Positions 52,775-64,000 of a stretch of DNA of 64,000 nucleotides are shown in pieces (within the stretch, counting starts at the first letter, position 1; every line of letters starts with the position of its first letter). Origin of the DNA: Acanthosoma haemorrhoidale. Lineage: Eukaryota > Arthropoda > Insecta > Hemiptera > Acanthosomatidae. The position numbers and the translations under genes were made by a program. The notes below the pieces were generated by a model. It made no database searches. It saw only the letters and a program-made list of their open reading frames with translations, and was not told where the DNA came from. The stretch covers positions 120,039,768 through 120,103,767 of the forward strand of contig OV884014.1 in assembly GCA_930367205.1 (NCBI GenBank). The letters run 5' to 3'.

Positions 52775-54754
52775 TGATGTCGAATATAATAGTGCACCAT
52801 ATCATTAGCACTTATTGTATCATGTGATGCGATCGTATGATTAAAGTTACAAGTGAATATAACATCAAATGATGTCCATTATAATAGTGTACCGCATCAT
52901 TGGCACTCATTATATCACGTGATACAATCGTATGATTGAAGTCACGAGTGAATATAACATCAAATAATGCTAAATATGATTGTATAGTGTAGCATTGACA
53001 CTCATTGTATCACGAGATACGATCGTATGATTGAAGTCACGAGTAAATATAACATCAAATGATGTCGAATATGATAATGTACCGTATCATTAGCACTCAT
53101 TGTATCACGTGATACGATCGTATGATGAAAGTTACGAGTGAATATAACATCAAATGATGTCGATTATGATAGTGTACCTTATCATTGGCACTCATTATAT
53201 CACGTGATACGATCGTATAATGAAAGTTACGAGTGAATATACTATTAAATAATGTCGATTATGATAGTGTACCGCATCATTGGCACCCATTATATCACGT
53301 GATACGATCGTATGATTGAAGTCACGAGTGAACATAACATCAAATGATGTCAATTATGATAGTGTTCCGTATCATAAGCACTCATTGTATCACGTGATAC
53401 GATCGTATGATGAAAGTTACAAGTAAATATACTATTAAATGATGTCGATTATGACAGTGTACCGTACCATTGGCACTCATAGTATCACGTGATACGATCG
53501 TATGATTGAAGTCACGAATGAATATAACATCAAATGATGTCGATTATGATAGTGCACCGCATCATTAGCACACATTGTATCACGTGATACGATCGTATGA
53601 TTAAAGTTACGAGTGAAGATAACATCAAATGATGTTGAATATGATTGTATAATGTATCATTAGCACTCATTGTTTCACGTGATACGATCGTATGATTAAA
53701 GTTACAGGTGAATATAACATCAAATGATGTCGATTATTATAGTGTACTGCATCATTGGCACTCATTATATCACGTGATACTATCGTATGATTGAAGTCAC
53801 GAGTAAATATAATATCAAATGATGTCAATTATGATAGTGTTGCGTATCATAAGCACTCATTGTATCACGTGATACGATCGTATGATGAAAGTTACGAGTG
53901 AATATAACATCAAATGATGTCGAATAGGATTGCATAATGTATCATTAGCACTTATTGTTTCACGTGATACGATCGTATGATTAAAGTTACGATTGGAGAT
54001 ACTAATAAATGATGTCAATTATGATAGTGCACCATATCATTAGCACTTATTGTATCATGTGATGCGATCGTATGATTAAAGTTACAAGTGAATATAACAT
54101 AAAATGATGTCGATTATAATAGTGTACCGTATCATTGGCACACATTGTATCACGTGATACGATCGTATGATTAAAGTTACGAGTGAAGATAACATCAAAT
54201 GATGTTGAATATGATTGTATAATGTATCATTAGCACTCATTGTTTCACGTGATACGATCGTATGATTAAAGTTACAGGTGAATATAACATCAAATGATGT
54301 CGATTATGATAGTGTACTGCATCATTGGCACTCATTATATCACGTGATACTATCGTATGATTGAAGTCACGAGTGAATATAACATCAAATGATGCTAAAT
54401 ATGATTGTATAGTGTATCATTAGCACTCATTGTTTCACGTGATACGATCGTATGATTAAAGTTACGAGTAAATATAACATCAAATGATGTCGAATATGAT
54501 AATGTACCGTATCATTAGCACTCATTGTATCACGTGATACGATCGTATGATGAAAGTTACGAGTGAATATAACATCAAATGATGTCGATTATGATAGTGT
54601 ACCGCATCATTGGCACTTATTATATCACGTGATACGATCGTATAATGAAAGTTACGAGTTAATATACTATTAAGTGATGTCGATTATGATAGTGTACCGC
54701 ATCATTGGCACTAATTGTATCACGTGATACGATCGTATGATCAAAGCTACGAGT
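52775..54754. repeat. Satellite family A, block A13
   Basis: About 1.98 kb. It starts inside a monomer because the preceding B-to-A junction is aberrant, and so lacks the palindrome and the class signature monomers. Otherwise these are normal 95-bp units. Confidence 0.93.
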
Positions 54755-57284
54755 TAACATAATAGGGCAGGAATTCTACTTTTTGACGATATTTTTCTTG
54801 TTTTGGTATGAGGAAATCATAATTGTTCAGGAGCTAACGTACCAGCTATAAAATACTCTTATATGTAAAAATTTAACTTTTTGATGACATTTTCCTTGTT
54901 TTGGTATCAGGAGAACATAATAGGGCAGGAGCTAACGTACTAGCTACAAAAAACGCATTTTTGTAAAAATTTGAATTTTAGACGATATTTTCCTTGTTTT
55001 GGTATCAGGAGAAGATCATGGGGCAGGAGCTAACGTACTAGCTATGAAATACGCATTTTCGAAAAATTCGACTTTTTGACGATATTTTCCTTGATTTCGT
55101 ATCAGGAGAACATAAAAGAGCAGGAGCTAACGTTCCAGCTGTGAAATACCCATTTTTGTAAAAATTTGAGTTTTCGACGATATTTTTCTTGTTTTGGTAT
55201 CAGGAGAACATAATGGGGCAGGAGCTAACGTACTAGCTATGAAATACGCATTTTTGTAAAAATTTGAGTTTTGGACGATATTTTCCTTGTTTTGGTATCA
55301 GGAGAACATAATGGGACAGGAGCTTACGTACTAGCTATGAAATACGCATTTTTGTAAAAATTTGAGTTTTTGACCATATTTTCCTTGATTTCGTATCAGG
55401 AGAACATAAAAGAGCAGGAGCTAACGTTCCAGCTACAAAAAACGCATTTTTGTAAACGTTTGAATTTTAGACGATATTTTCTTTGTTTTGGTGTCAGGAG
55501 AACATAATGGGACAGGAGCTAACGTACCAGCTATGAGATACCTATTTTTTTTTAAATTTGAGTTTTCGACGATATTTTCTTTGTTTTGGTATCAGGAGAA
55601 CATAATGGGACAGGAGCTAACGTACCAGCTATGAGATACCTATTTTTTTTAAATTTGACTTTTTGACGATATTTTCCTTGATTTCGTATCAGGAGAACAT
55701 AAAAGAGCAGGAGCTAACGTTCCAGCTGTGAAATACCCATTTTTGTAAAAATTTGAGTTTTCGACGATATTTTTCTTGTTTTGGTATCAGGAGAACATAA
55801 TGGGGCAGGAGCTAACGTACTAGCTATGAAATACGCATTTTTGTAAAAATTTGAGTTTTGGACGATATTTTCCTTGTTTTGGTATCAGGAGAACATAATG
55901 GGACAGGAGCTTACGTACTAGCTATGAAATACGCATTTTTGTAAAAATTTGAGTTTTTGACCATATTTTCCTTGATTTCGTATCAGGAGAACATAAAAGA
56001 GCAGGAGCTAACGTTCCAGCTACAAAAAAAGCATTTTTGTAAACGTTTGAATTTTAGACGATATTTTCTTTGTTTTGGTGTCAGGAGAACATAATGGGAC
56101 AGGAGCTAACGTACCAGCTATGAGATACCTATTTTTTTTTAAATTTGAGTTTTCGACGATATTTTCTTTGTTTTGGTATCAGGAGAACATAATGGGACAG
56201 GAGCTAACGTACCAGCTATGAGATACCTATTTTTTTTAAATTTGACTTTTTTACGATATTTTCCTGGTTTTGGTATCAGGAGAACATAATGGGGCAGGAG
56301 CTAACGTACTAGCTATGAAATACGCATTTTTGTAAAAATTTGAGTTTTGGACGATATTTTCCTTGTTTTGGTATCAGGAGAACATAATGGGACAGGAGCT
56401 AACGTACCAGCTATGAAATACGCATTTTTGTAAAAATTTGAGTTTTTGACGATATTTTCCTTGATTTCGTATCAGGAGAACATAAAAGAGCTGGAGCTAA
56501 CGTTCCAGCTACAAAAAACGCATTTTTGTAAAAATTTGAATTTTAGACGATATTTTCTTTGTTTTGGTATCAGAAGAACATAATGGGACAGGAGCTAACG
56601 TACCAGCTATGAGATACCTATTTTTTTTAAATTTGACTTTTTGACGATATTTTCCTGGTTTTCGTATCAGGAGAACATAATGGGGCAGTAGCTAACGTAC
56701 TAGCTCTAAATACGCATTTTTGTAAAAATTTGACTTTTTGACGTCATTTTCTTGTTTTGGTATCAGGAGAACATAATGGGGCAGGTGCTAACGTACAAGC
56801 TATGAAATACGCATTTTCGAAAAATTCGACTTTTCGACGATATTTTTCTTGATTTCGTATCAGGAGAACATAAAAGAGCAGGAGCTAACGTTCCAGCTAT
56901 GAAATACCCATTTTTTAAAAATTCGACTTTTTGACGATATTTTTCTTGTTTTTGTATCAGGAGAACATAATGGGGCAGGAGCTGACGTACTAGCTATAAA
57001 ATACGCATTTTTTTAAAATTTGACTTTTTAACGATATTTTTCTGGTTTTCGTATCAGGAGAACATAATAGGGCAGGAGCTAACGTCCTAGCTCTAAATAC
57101 GCATTTTTGTAAAAATTCGACTTTTTGACGTCATTTTTCTTGTTTTGGTATCAGGAGAACATAATGGGGCAGGTGCTAACGTACAAGCTATGAAATACGC
57201 ATTTTTGTAAAAATTCAACTTTTTTAAAATGTTTTCTTTGTTTTGGTATCAGGAGAACATAAAGGGGCAAGAGCTAACGTACAA
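54755..57284. repeat. Satellite family B, block B13
   Basis: 2530 bp with a type III junction. A set of about six monomers is duplicated in tandem: CAGCTGTGAAATACCC at about 55138 and again at about 55725, 587 bp apart. Confidence 0.93.
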
Positions 57285-58836
57285 GATCATACGATCGTAT
57301 GATCAAAGTTATGAGTGAATATGACATCAAATGATGTCAAATATGATAGTGTGCCGTATCATTTGCACTTATTGTATCACGTGATACAATCGTATGATTG
57401 AAGTTACGATTGGAGATACTAATAAATGATGTCAATTATGATAGTGCACCATATCATTAGCACTTATTGTATCATGTGATGCGATCGTATGATTAAAGTT
57501 ACAAGTGAATATAACATAAAATGATGTCGATTATAATAGTGTACCGTATCATTGGCACACATTGTATCACGTGATACGATCGTATGATTAAAGTTACGAG
57601 TGAAGATAACATCAAATGATGTTGAATATGATTGTATAATGTATCATTAGCACTCATTGTTTCACGTGATACGATCGTATGATTAAAGTTACAGGTGAAT
57701 ATAACATCAAATGATGTCGATTATGATAGTGTACTGCATCATTGGCACTCATTATATCACGTGATACTATCGTATGATTGAAGTCACGAGTGAATATAAC
57801 ATCAAATGATGCTAAATATGATTGTATAGTGTATCATTAGCACTCATTGTTTCACGTGATACGATCGTATGATTAAAGTTACGAGTAAATATAACATCAA
57901 ATGATGTCGAATATGATAATGTACCGTATCATTAGCACTCATTGTATCACGTGATACGATCGTATGATGAAAGTTACGAGTGAATATAACATCAAATGAT
58001 GTCGATTATGATAGTGTACCGCATCATTGGCACTTATTATATCACGTGATACGATCGTATAATGAAAGTTACGAGTTAATATACTATTAAGTGATGTCGA
58101 TTATGATAGTGTACCGCATCATTGGCACTAATTATATCACGTGATACTATCGTATGATTGAAGTCACGAGTGAATATAACATCAAATGATGCTAAATATG
58201 ATTGTATAGTGTATCATTAGCACTCATTGTTTCACGTGATACGATCGTATGATGAAAGTTACGAGTGAATATAACATCAAATGATGTCGATTATGATAGT
58301 GTACCGCATCATTGGCACTTATTATATCACGTGATACGATCGTATAATGAAAGTTACGAGTTAATATACTATTAAGTGATGTCGATTATGATAGTGTACC
58401 GCATCATTGGCACTAATTATATCACGTGATACTATCGTATGATTGAAGTCACGAGTGAATATAACATCAAATGATGCTAAATATGATTGTATAGTGTATC
58501 ATTAGCACTCATTGTTTCACGTGATACGATCGTATGATTAAAGTTACGAGTAAATATAACATCAAATGATGTCGAATATGATAATGTACCGTATCATTAG
58601 CACTCATTGTATCACGTGATACGATCGTATGATGAAAGTTACGAGTGAATATAACATCAAATGATGTCGATTATGATAGTGTACCGCATCATTGGCACTT
58701 ATTATATCACGTGATACGATCGTATAATGAAAGTTACGAGTTAATATACTATTAAGTGATGTCGATTATGATAGTGTACCGCATCATTGGCACTAATTGT
58801 ATCACGTGATACGATCGTATGATCAAAGCTACGAGT
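57285..58836. repeat. Satellite family A, block A14 (chimeric)
   Basis: 1552 bp. It opens with the 20-bp palindrome (57285-57304), then at GAAGTTACGATTGGAG (near 57403) jumps into an internal A13-like position. It contains a monomer set repeated at 285-bp and then 380-bp spacing (TTAATATACT at 58076, 58361, 58741). Confidence 0.93.
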
Positions 58837-60975
58837 TAACATAATAGGGCAGGAATTCTACTTTTTGACGATATTTTTCTTGTTTTGGTATGAGGAAATC
58901 ATAATTGTTCAGGAGCTAACGTACCAGCTATAAAATACTCTTATATGTAAAAATTTAACTTTTTGATGACATTTTCCTTGTTTTGGTATCAGGAGAACAT
59001 AATAGGGCAGGAGCTAACGTACTAGCTACAAAAAACGCATTTTTGTAAAAATTTGAATTTTAGACGATATTTTCCTTGTTTTGGTATCAGGAGAAGATCA
59101 TGGGGCAGGAGCTAACGTACTAGCTATGAAATACGCATTTTCGAAAAATTCGACTTTTTGACGATATTTTCCTTGATTTCGTATCAGGAGAACATAAAAG
59201 AGCAGGAGCTAACGTTCCAGCTGTGAAATACCCATTTTTGTAAAAATTTGAGTTTTCGACGATATTTTTCTTGTTTTGGTATCAGGAGAACATAATGGGG
59301 CAGGAGCTAACGTACTAGCTATGAAATACGCATTTTTGTAAAAATTTGAGTTTTGGACGATATTTTCCTTGTTTTGGTATCAGGAGAACATAATGGGACA
59401 GGAGCTTACGTACTAGCTATGAAATACGCATTTTTGTAAAAATTTGAGTTTTTGACCATATTTTCCTTGATTTCGTATCAGGAGAACATAAAAGAGCAGG
59501 AGCTAACGTTCCAGCTACAAAAAAAGCATTTTTGTAAACGTTTGAATTTTAGACGATATTTTCTTTGTTTTGGTGTCAGGAGAACATAATGGGACAGGAG
59601 CTAACGTACCAGCTATGAGATACCTATTTTTTTTTAAATTTGAGTTTTCGACGATATTTTCTTTGTTTTGGTATCAGGAGAACATAATGGGACAGGAGCT
59701 AACGTACCAGCTATGAGATACCTATTTTTTTTAAATTTGACTTTTTTACGATATTTTCCTGGTTTTCGTATCAGGAGAACATAAAAGATCAGGAGCTAAC
59801 GTTCCAGCTATGAAATACGCATTTTCAAAAAATTCGACTTTTTGACGATATTTTCCTTGTTTTCGTATCAGGAGAACATAATGGGGCAGGAGCTGACGTA
59901 CTAGCTATGAAATACCCATTTTTTAAAAATTCGACTTTTTGACGATATTTTCTTGGTTTTCGTATTAGGAGAACATAATAGGGCAGGAGCTAACGTTCCA
60001 GCTATGAAATACGCAATTTTTGTAAAAATTTGAGTTTTCGACGATATTTTCCTTGTTTTCGTATCAGGAGAACATAATGGGGCAGGAGCTGACGTACTAG
60101 CTATGAAATACCCATTTTTTAAAAATTCGACTTTTTGACGATATTTTCTTGGTTTTCGTATTAGGAGAACATAATAGGGCAGGAGCTAACGTACCAGCTA
60201 TGAAATACGCAATTTTTGTAAAAATTTGAGTTTTCGACGATATTTTCCTTGTTTTGGTATCAGGAGAACATAATGGGGCAGGAGCTAACGTACTAGCTAT
60301 GAAATACGCATTTTCAAAAAATTCGACTTTTTGACGATATTTTCCTTGATTTCGTATGAGGAGAACATAATGGGGCAGGAGCTAACGTACTAGCTATGAA
60401 ATACGCATTTTCGAAAAATTCGACTTTTTGACGATATTTTCTTTGATTTCGTATCAGGAGAACATAAAAGAGCAGGAGCTAACGTTCCAGCTACAAAAAA
60501 CGCATTTTTGTAAAAATTTGAATTTTAGACGATATTTTCTTTGTTTTGGTATCAGGAGAACATAATGGGACAGGAGCTAACGTACCAGCTATGAGATACC
60601 TATTTTTTTAAAATTTGACTTTTTGACGATATTTTCCTGGTTTTCGTAACAGGAGACATAATGGGGCAGGAGCTAACGTACTAGCTATGAAATACGCATT
60701 TTTAAAAAATTCAACTTTTTGACGATATTTTTCTCGTTTTCGTATCAGGAGAACATAATAGGGCAGGAGCTAACGTACCAGCTATTAAATACGCATTTTT
60801 GTAAAAATTTGACTTTTGGACGATATTTTTCTTGTTTTGGTATCAGGATAACATAATGGGACAGGAGCTAACGTACTAGCTCTAAATACGCATTTTTGTA
60901 AAAATTCGACTTTTTGACGTCATTTTTCTTGTTTTGGTATCAGGAGACCATAAAGGGGCAAGAGCTAACGTACAA
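58837..60975. repeat. Satellite family B, block B14
   Basis: 2139 bp with a type III junction. Its first part copies B13, and from about 60250 it is of the B1/B6 type, so it looks recombinant between the two groups. Confidence 0.92.
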
Positions 60976-62775
60976 GATCATACGATCGTATGATCAAAGT
61001 TACGAGTGAATATGACATCAAATGATGTCAAATATGATAGTGTGCCGTATCATTTGCACTTATTGTATCACGTGATACAATCGTATGATTGAAGTTACAG
61101 TGAATATACTATTAAATAATGTCGATTATGACAGTGTACTGTTTGATTAAGGTTACGAGTGAATAAACTATTAAATGATGTCGAATATGATAGTGTACCG
61201 CATCATTGGCACTCATTGTTTCACGTGATACGATCGTATGATTAAAGAGACAGGTGAATATAACATCAAATGATGTCGATTATGATAGTGTACCGCATCA
61301 TTGGCACTCATTATATCACTTGATACGATCGTATGATTGAAGTCACGAGTGAATATATAATCAAATGATGTTGAATATGATTGTATAATGTGTCATTGGC
61401 AAACATTGTATCACGTGATACGATCGTATGATTAAAGTTACGAGTGAATACAACATCAAATGATGTCGATTATGATAGTGTACCGCATCATTCGCACTCA
61501 TTATATCACGTGATACGATCGTTTGATGAAAGTTACGAGTGAATATAACATCAAATGATGTCGAATAGGATTGTATAATGTATCATTAGCACTCATTGTT
61601 TCACGTGATACGATCGTATGATTAAAGTTACGATTGGAGATACTAATAAATGATGTTGAATATAATAGTGCACCATATCATTAGCACTTATTGTATCATG
61701 TGATGCGATCGTATGATTAAAGTTACAAGTGAATATAACATCAAATGATGTCGATTATAATAGTGTACCGCATCATTGGCACTCATGATATCACGTGTTA
61801 CTATCGTATGATTGAAGTCACGAGTGAATATTACATCAAATAATGCTAAATATGATTGTATAGTGTAGCATTGACATTCATTGTATCACGAGATACGATC
61901 GTATGATTAAAGTCACGAGTGAATATAACATCAAATGATGTTGAATATGATTGTATAATGTATCATTAGCACTCATTGTTTCACGTGATACGATCGTATG
62001 ATTAAAGTTACGAGTGAATATACTATAAAATGATGTCGATTATGATAGTGTACCACATCATTGGCACTCATTATATCACGTGATACGATCGTATAATGAA
62101 AGTTACGAGTGAATTTAACATCAAATGATGTCGATTATAATAGTATACCGCATCATTGTCACTCATTATATCACGTGATACTATCGTATGATTGAAGTCA
62201 CGAGTGAATATAACATCAAATAATGCTAAATATGATTGTATAGTGTAGCATTGACACTCATTGTATCACGAGATACGATCGTATGATTGAAGTCACGAGT
62301 GAATATAACATCAAATAATGCTAAATATGATTGTATAGTGTAGCATTGACACTCATTGTATCACGAGATACGATCGTATGATTAAAGTCACGAGTGAATA
62401 TAACATCAAATGATGTTGAATATGATTGTATAATGTATCATTAGCACTCATTGTTTCACGTGATACGATCGTATGATTAAAGTTACGAGTGAATATACTA
62501 TTAAATGATGTCGATTATGATAGTGTACCGCATCATTGGCACTCATTATATCACGTGATACTATCGTATGATTGAAGTCACGAGTGAATATAACATCAAA
62601 TAATGCTAAATATGATTGTATAGTGTAGCATTGGCACTTATTATATCACGTGATACGATCGTATAATGAAAGTTACGAGTGAATATACTATTAAATGATG
62701 TCGATTATGATAGTGTACCGCATCATTGGCACTAATTGTATCACGTGATACGATCGTATGATCAAAGCTACGAGT
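60976..62775. repeat. Satellite family A, block A15 (class I)
   Basis: 1800 bp, exactly the length of A3. It opens with the 20-bp palindrome (60976-60995), has the class I truncated monomer, and holds the empty target paralogue at 62146-62149. Confidence 0.94.
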
Positions 62776-64000
62776 TAACATAATAGGGCAGGAATTATTG
62801 TACCAGCTATAAAATACTCTTATATGTAAAAATTTAACTTTTTGATGACATTTTCCTTGTTTTGGTATCAGGAGAACTTAATGGGGCAGGAGCTAACGTA
62901 CTAGACATGAAATACGCATTTTCAAAAAATTCGACTTTTTGACGATATTTTCCTTGATTTCGTATCAGGAGAACATAAAAGAGCAGGAGCTAACGTTCCA
63001 ACTATGAAATACCCATTTTTTAAAAATTCGACTTTTTGACGATATTTTCCTTGTTTTCGTATCAGGAGAACATAAAAGAGCAGGAGCTAACGTACAAGCT
63101 ATGAAATACGCAATTTTTGTAAAAAATTCGACTTTTTGACGATATTTTCCTTGTTTTGGTATCAGGAGAACATAATGGGGCAGGAGCTAACGTACTAGCT
63201 ATGAAATACGCATTTTCGAAAAATTCGACTTTTTGACGATATTTTCTTTGATTTCGTATCAGGAGAACATAAAAGAGCAGGAGCTAACTTTCCAGCTACA
63301 AAAAACGCGTTTTTGTAAAAATTTGAATTTTAGACGATATTTTCTTTGTTTTGGTATCAGGAGAACATAATGGGGCAGGAGCTGACGTGCTAGCTATGAA
63401 ATACGCATTTTTTAAAAATTCGACTTTTTGACGATATTTTCCTGGTTTTCGTATCAGGAGAACATAATAGGGCAGGAGCTAACGTACCAGCTATGAAATA
63501 CGCAATTTTTGTAAAAATTTTAGTTTTCGACGATATTTTCCTTGTTTTGGTATCAGGAGAACATAATGGGGCAGGAGCTAACGTACTAGCTATGAAATAC
63601 GCATTTTCGAAAAATTCGACTTTTTGACGATATTTTCCTTGATTTCGTATCAGGAGAACATAATGGGGCAGGAGCTAACGTACTAGCTATGAAATACGCA
63701 TTTTCGAAAAATTCGACTTTTTGACGATATTTTCTTTGATTTCGTATCAGGAGAACATAAAAGAGCAGGAGCTAACGTTCCAGCTACAAAAAACGCATTT
63801 TTGTAAAAATTTGAATTTTAGACGATATTTTCTTTGTTTTGGTATCAGGAGAACATAATGGGACAGGAGCTAACGTACCAGCTATGAGATACCTATTTTT
63901 TTAAAATTTGACTTTTTGACGATATTTTCCTGGTTTTCGTATCAGGAGACATAATGGGGCAGGAGCTAACGTACTAGCTATGAAATACGCATTTTTAAAA
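62776..64000. repeat. Satellite family B, block B15 (cut by the window end)
   Basis: At least 1225 bp with a type I junction. It resembles B7 at offset 34119, including the shared AATTTTAGTTTTCGACG variant, but keeps monomers near 63770 that B7 lacks. The array continues past the window. Confidence 0.94.

Noticed and set aside
6346..64000. CRISPR-like array
   Set aside because: The units are full-length tandem monomers of 95-97 bp with no unique spacers and no cas genes; this is satellite DNA next to a eukaryotic retroelement.
5716..64000. Telomeric repeats (TTAGG or similar)
   Set aside because: No tandem short telomere motif was seen.

Overview
The window holds two kinds of DNA: one complete Ty3/gypsy-type LTR retrotransposon (222-5715) and about 58 kb of satellite DNA. 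No host gene, tRNA or rRNA is visible. The retrotransposon family and the AT-rich alternating satellites suggest heterochromatin of an arthropod, most likely an insect; the sequence does not fix the species.

Retrotransposon: the 5494-bp element lies on the minus strand. It has two 187-bp LTRs differing at one position, AGTTAA...TTAACT termini, a 4-bp TACC target duplication, a primer binding site matching the 3' end of tRNA-Phe, a G-rich polypurine tract, gag (two CCHC knuckles) and pol (protease, RT, RNase H, integrase, GPF motif). Gag and pol share one reading frame and are separated by a single UGA. There is no env; about 420 bp between pol and the 3' LTR is non-coding. The element sits inside one satellite monomer, and five unoccupied copies of that site survive elsewhere in the window.

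Satellites: two apparently unrelated families alternate in blocks. Family A has a 95-bp monomer carrying an ATCACGTGAT E-box palindrome beside an ATACGATCGTAT palindrome. Family B has a monomer of about 97 bp rich in phased A/T tracts, with AGCTA...TAGCT inverted arms. From left to right there are 15 A blocks (A1-A15, 0.85-3.8 kb) and 15 B blocks (B1-B15, 0.7-2.5 kb; the last runs off the window). Nearly every A-to-B junction uses one shared sequence, and nearly every B-to-A junction uses another that contains a 20-bp palindrome. The alternation was therefore amplified as a unit and not built by repeated independent insertion.

Block lengths vary only by whole monomers. Several long duplications can be read directly: B1+A2 equals B4+A5 at offset 11446, A8+B8 repeats as A9+B9 at offset 5033, and the A10 tail+B10 repeats as A11+B11. 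The pattern fits ongoing unequal exchange. Short open reading frames within the satellite are chance products of the repeat.
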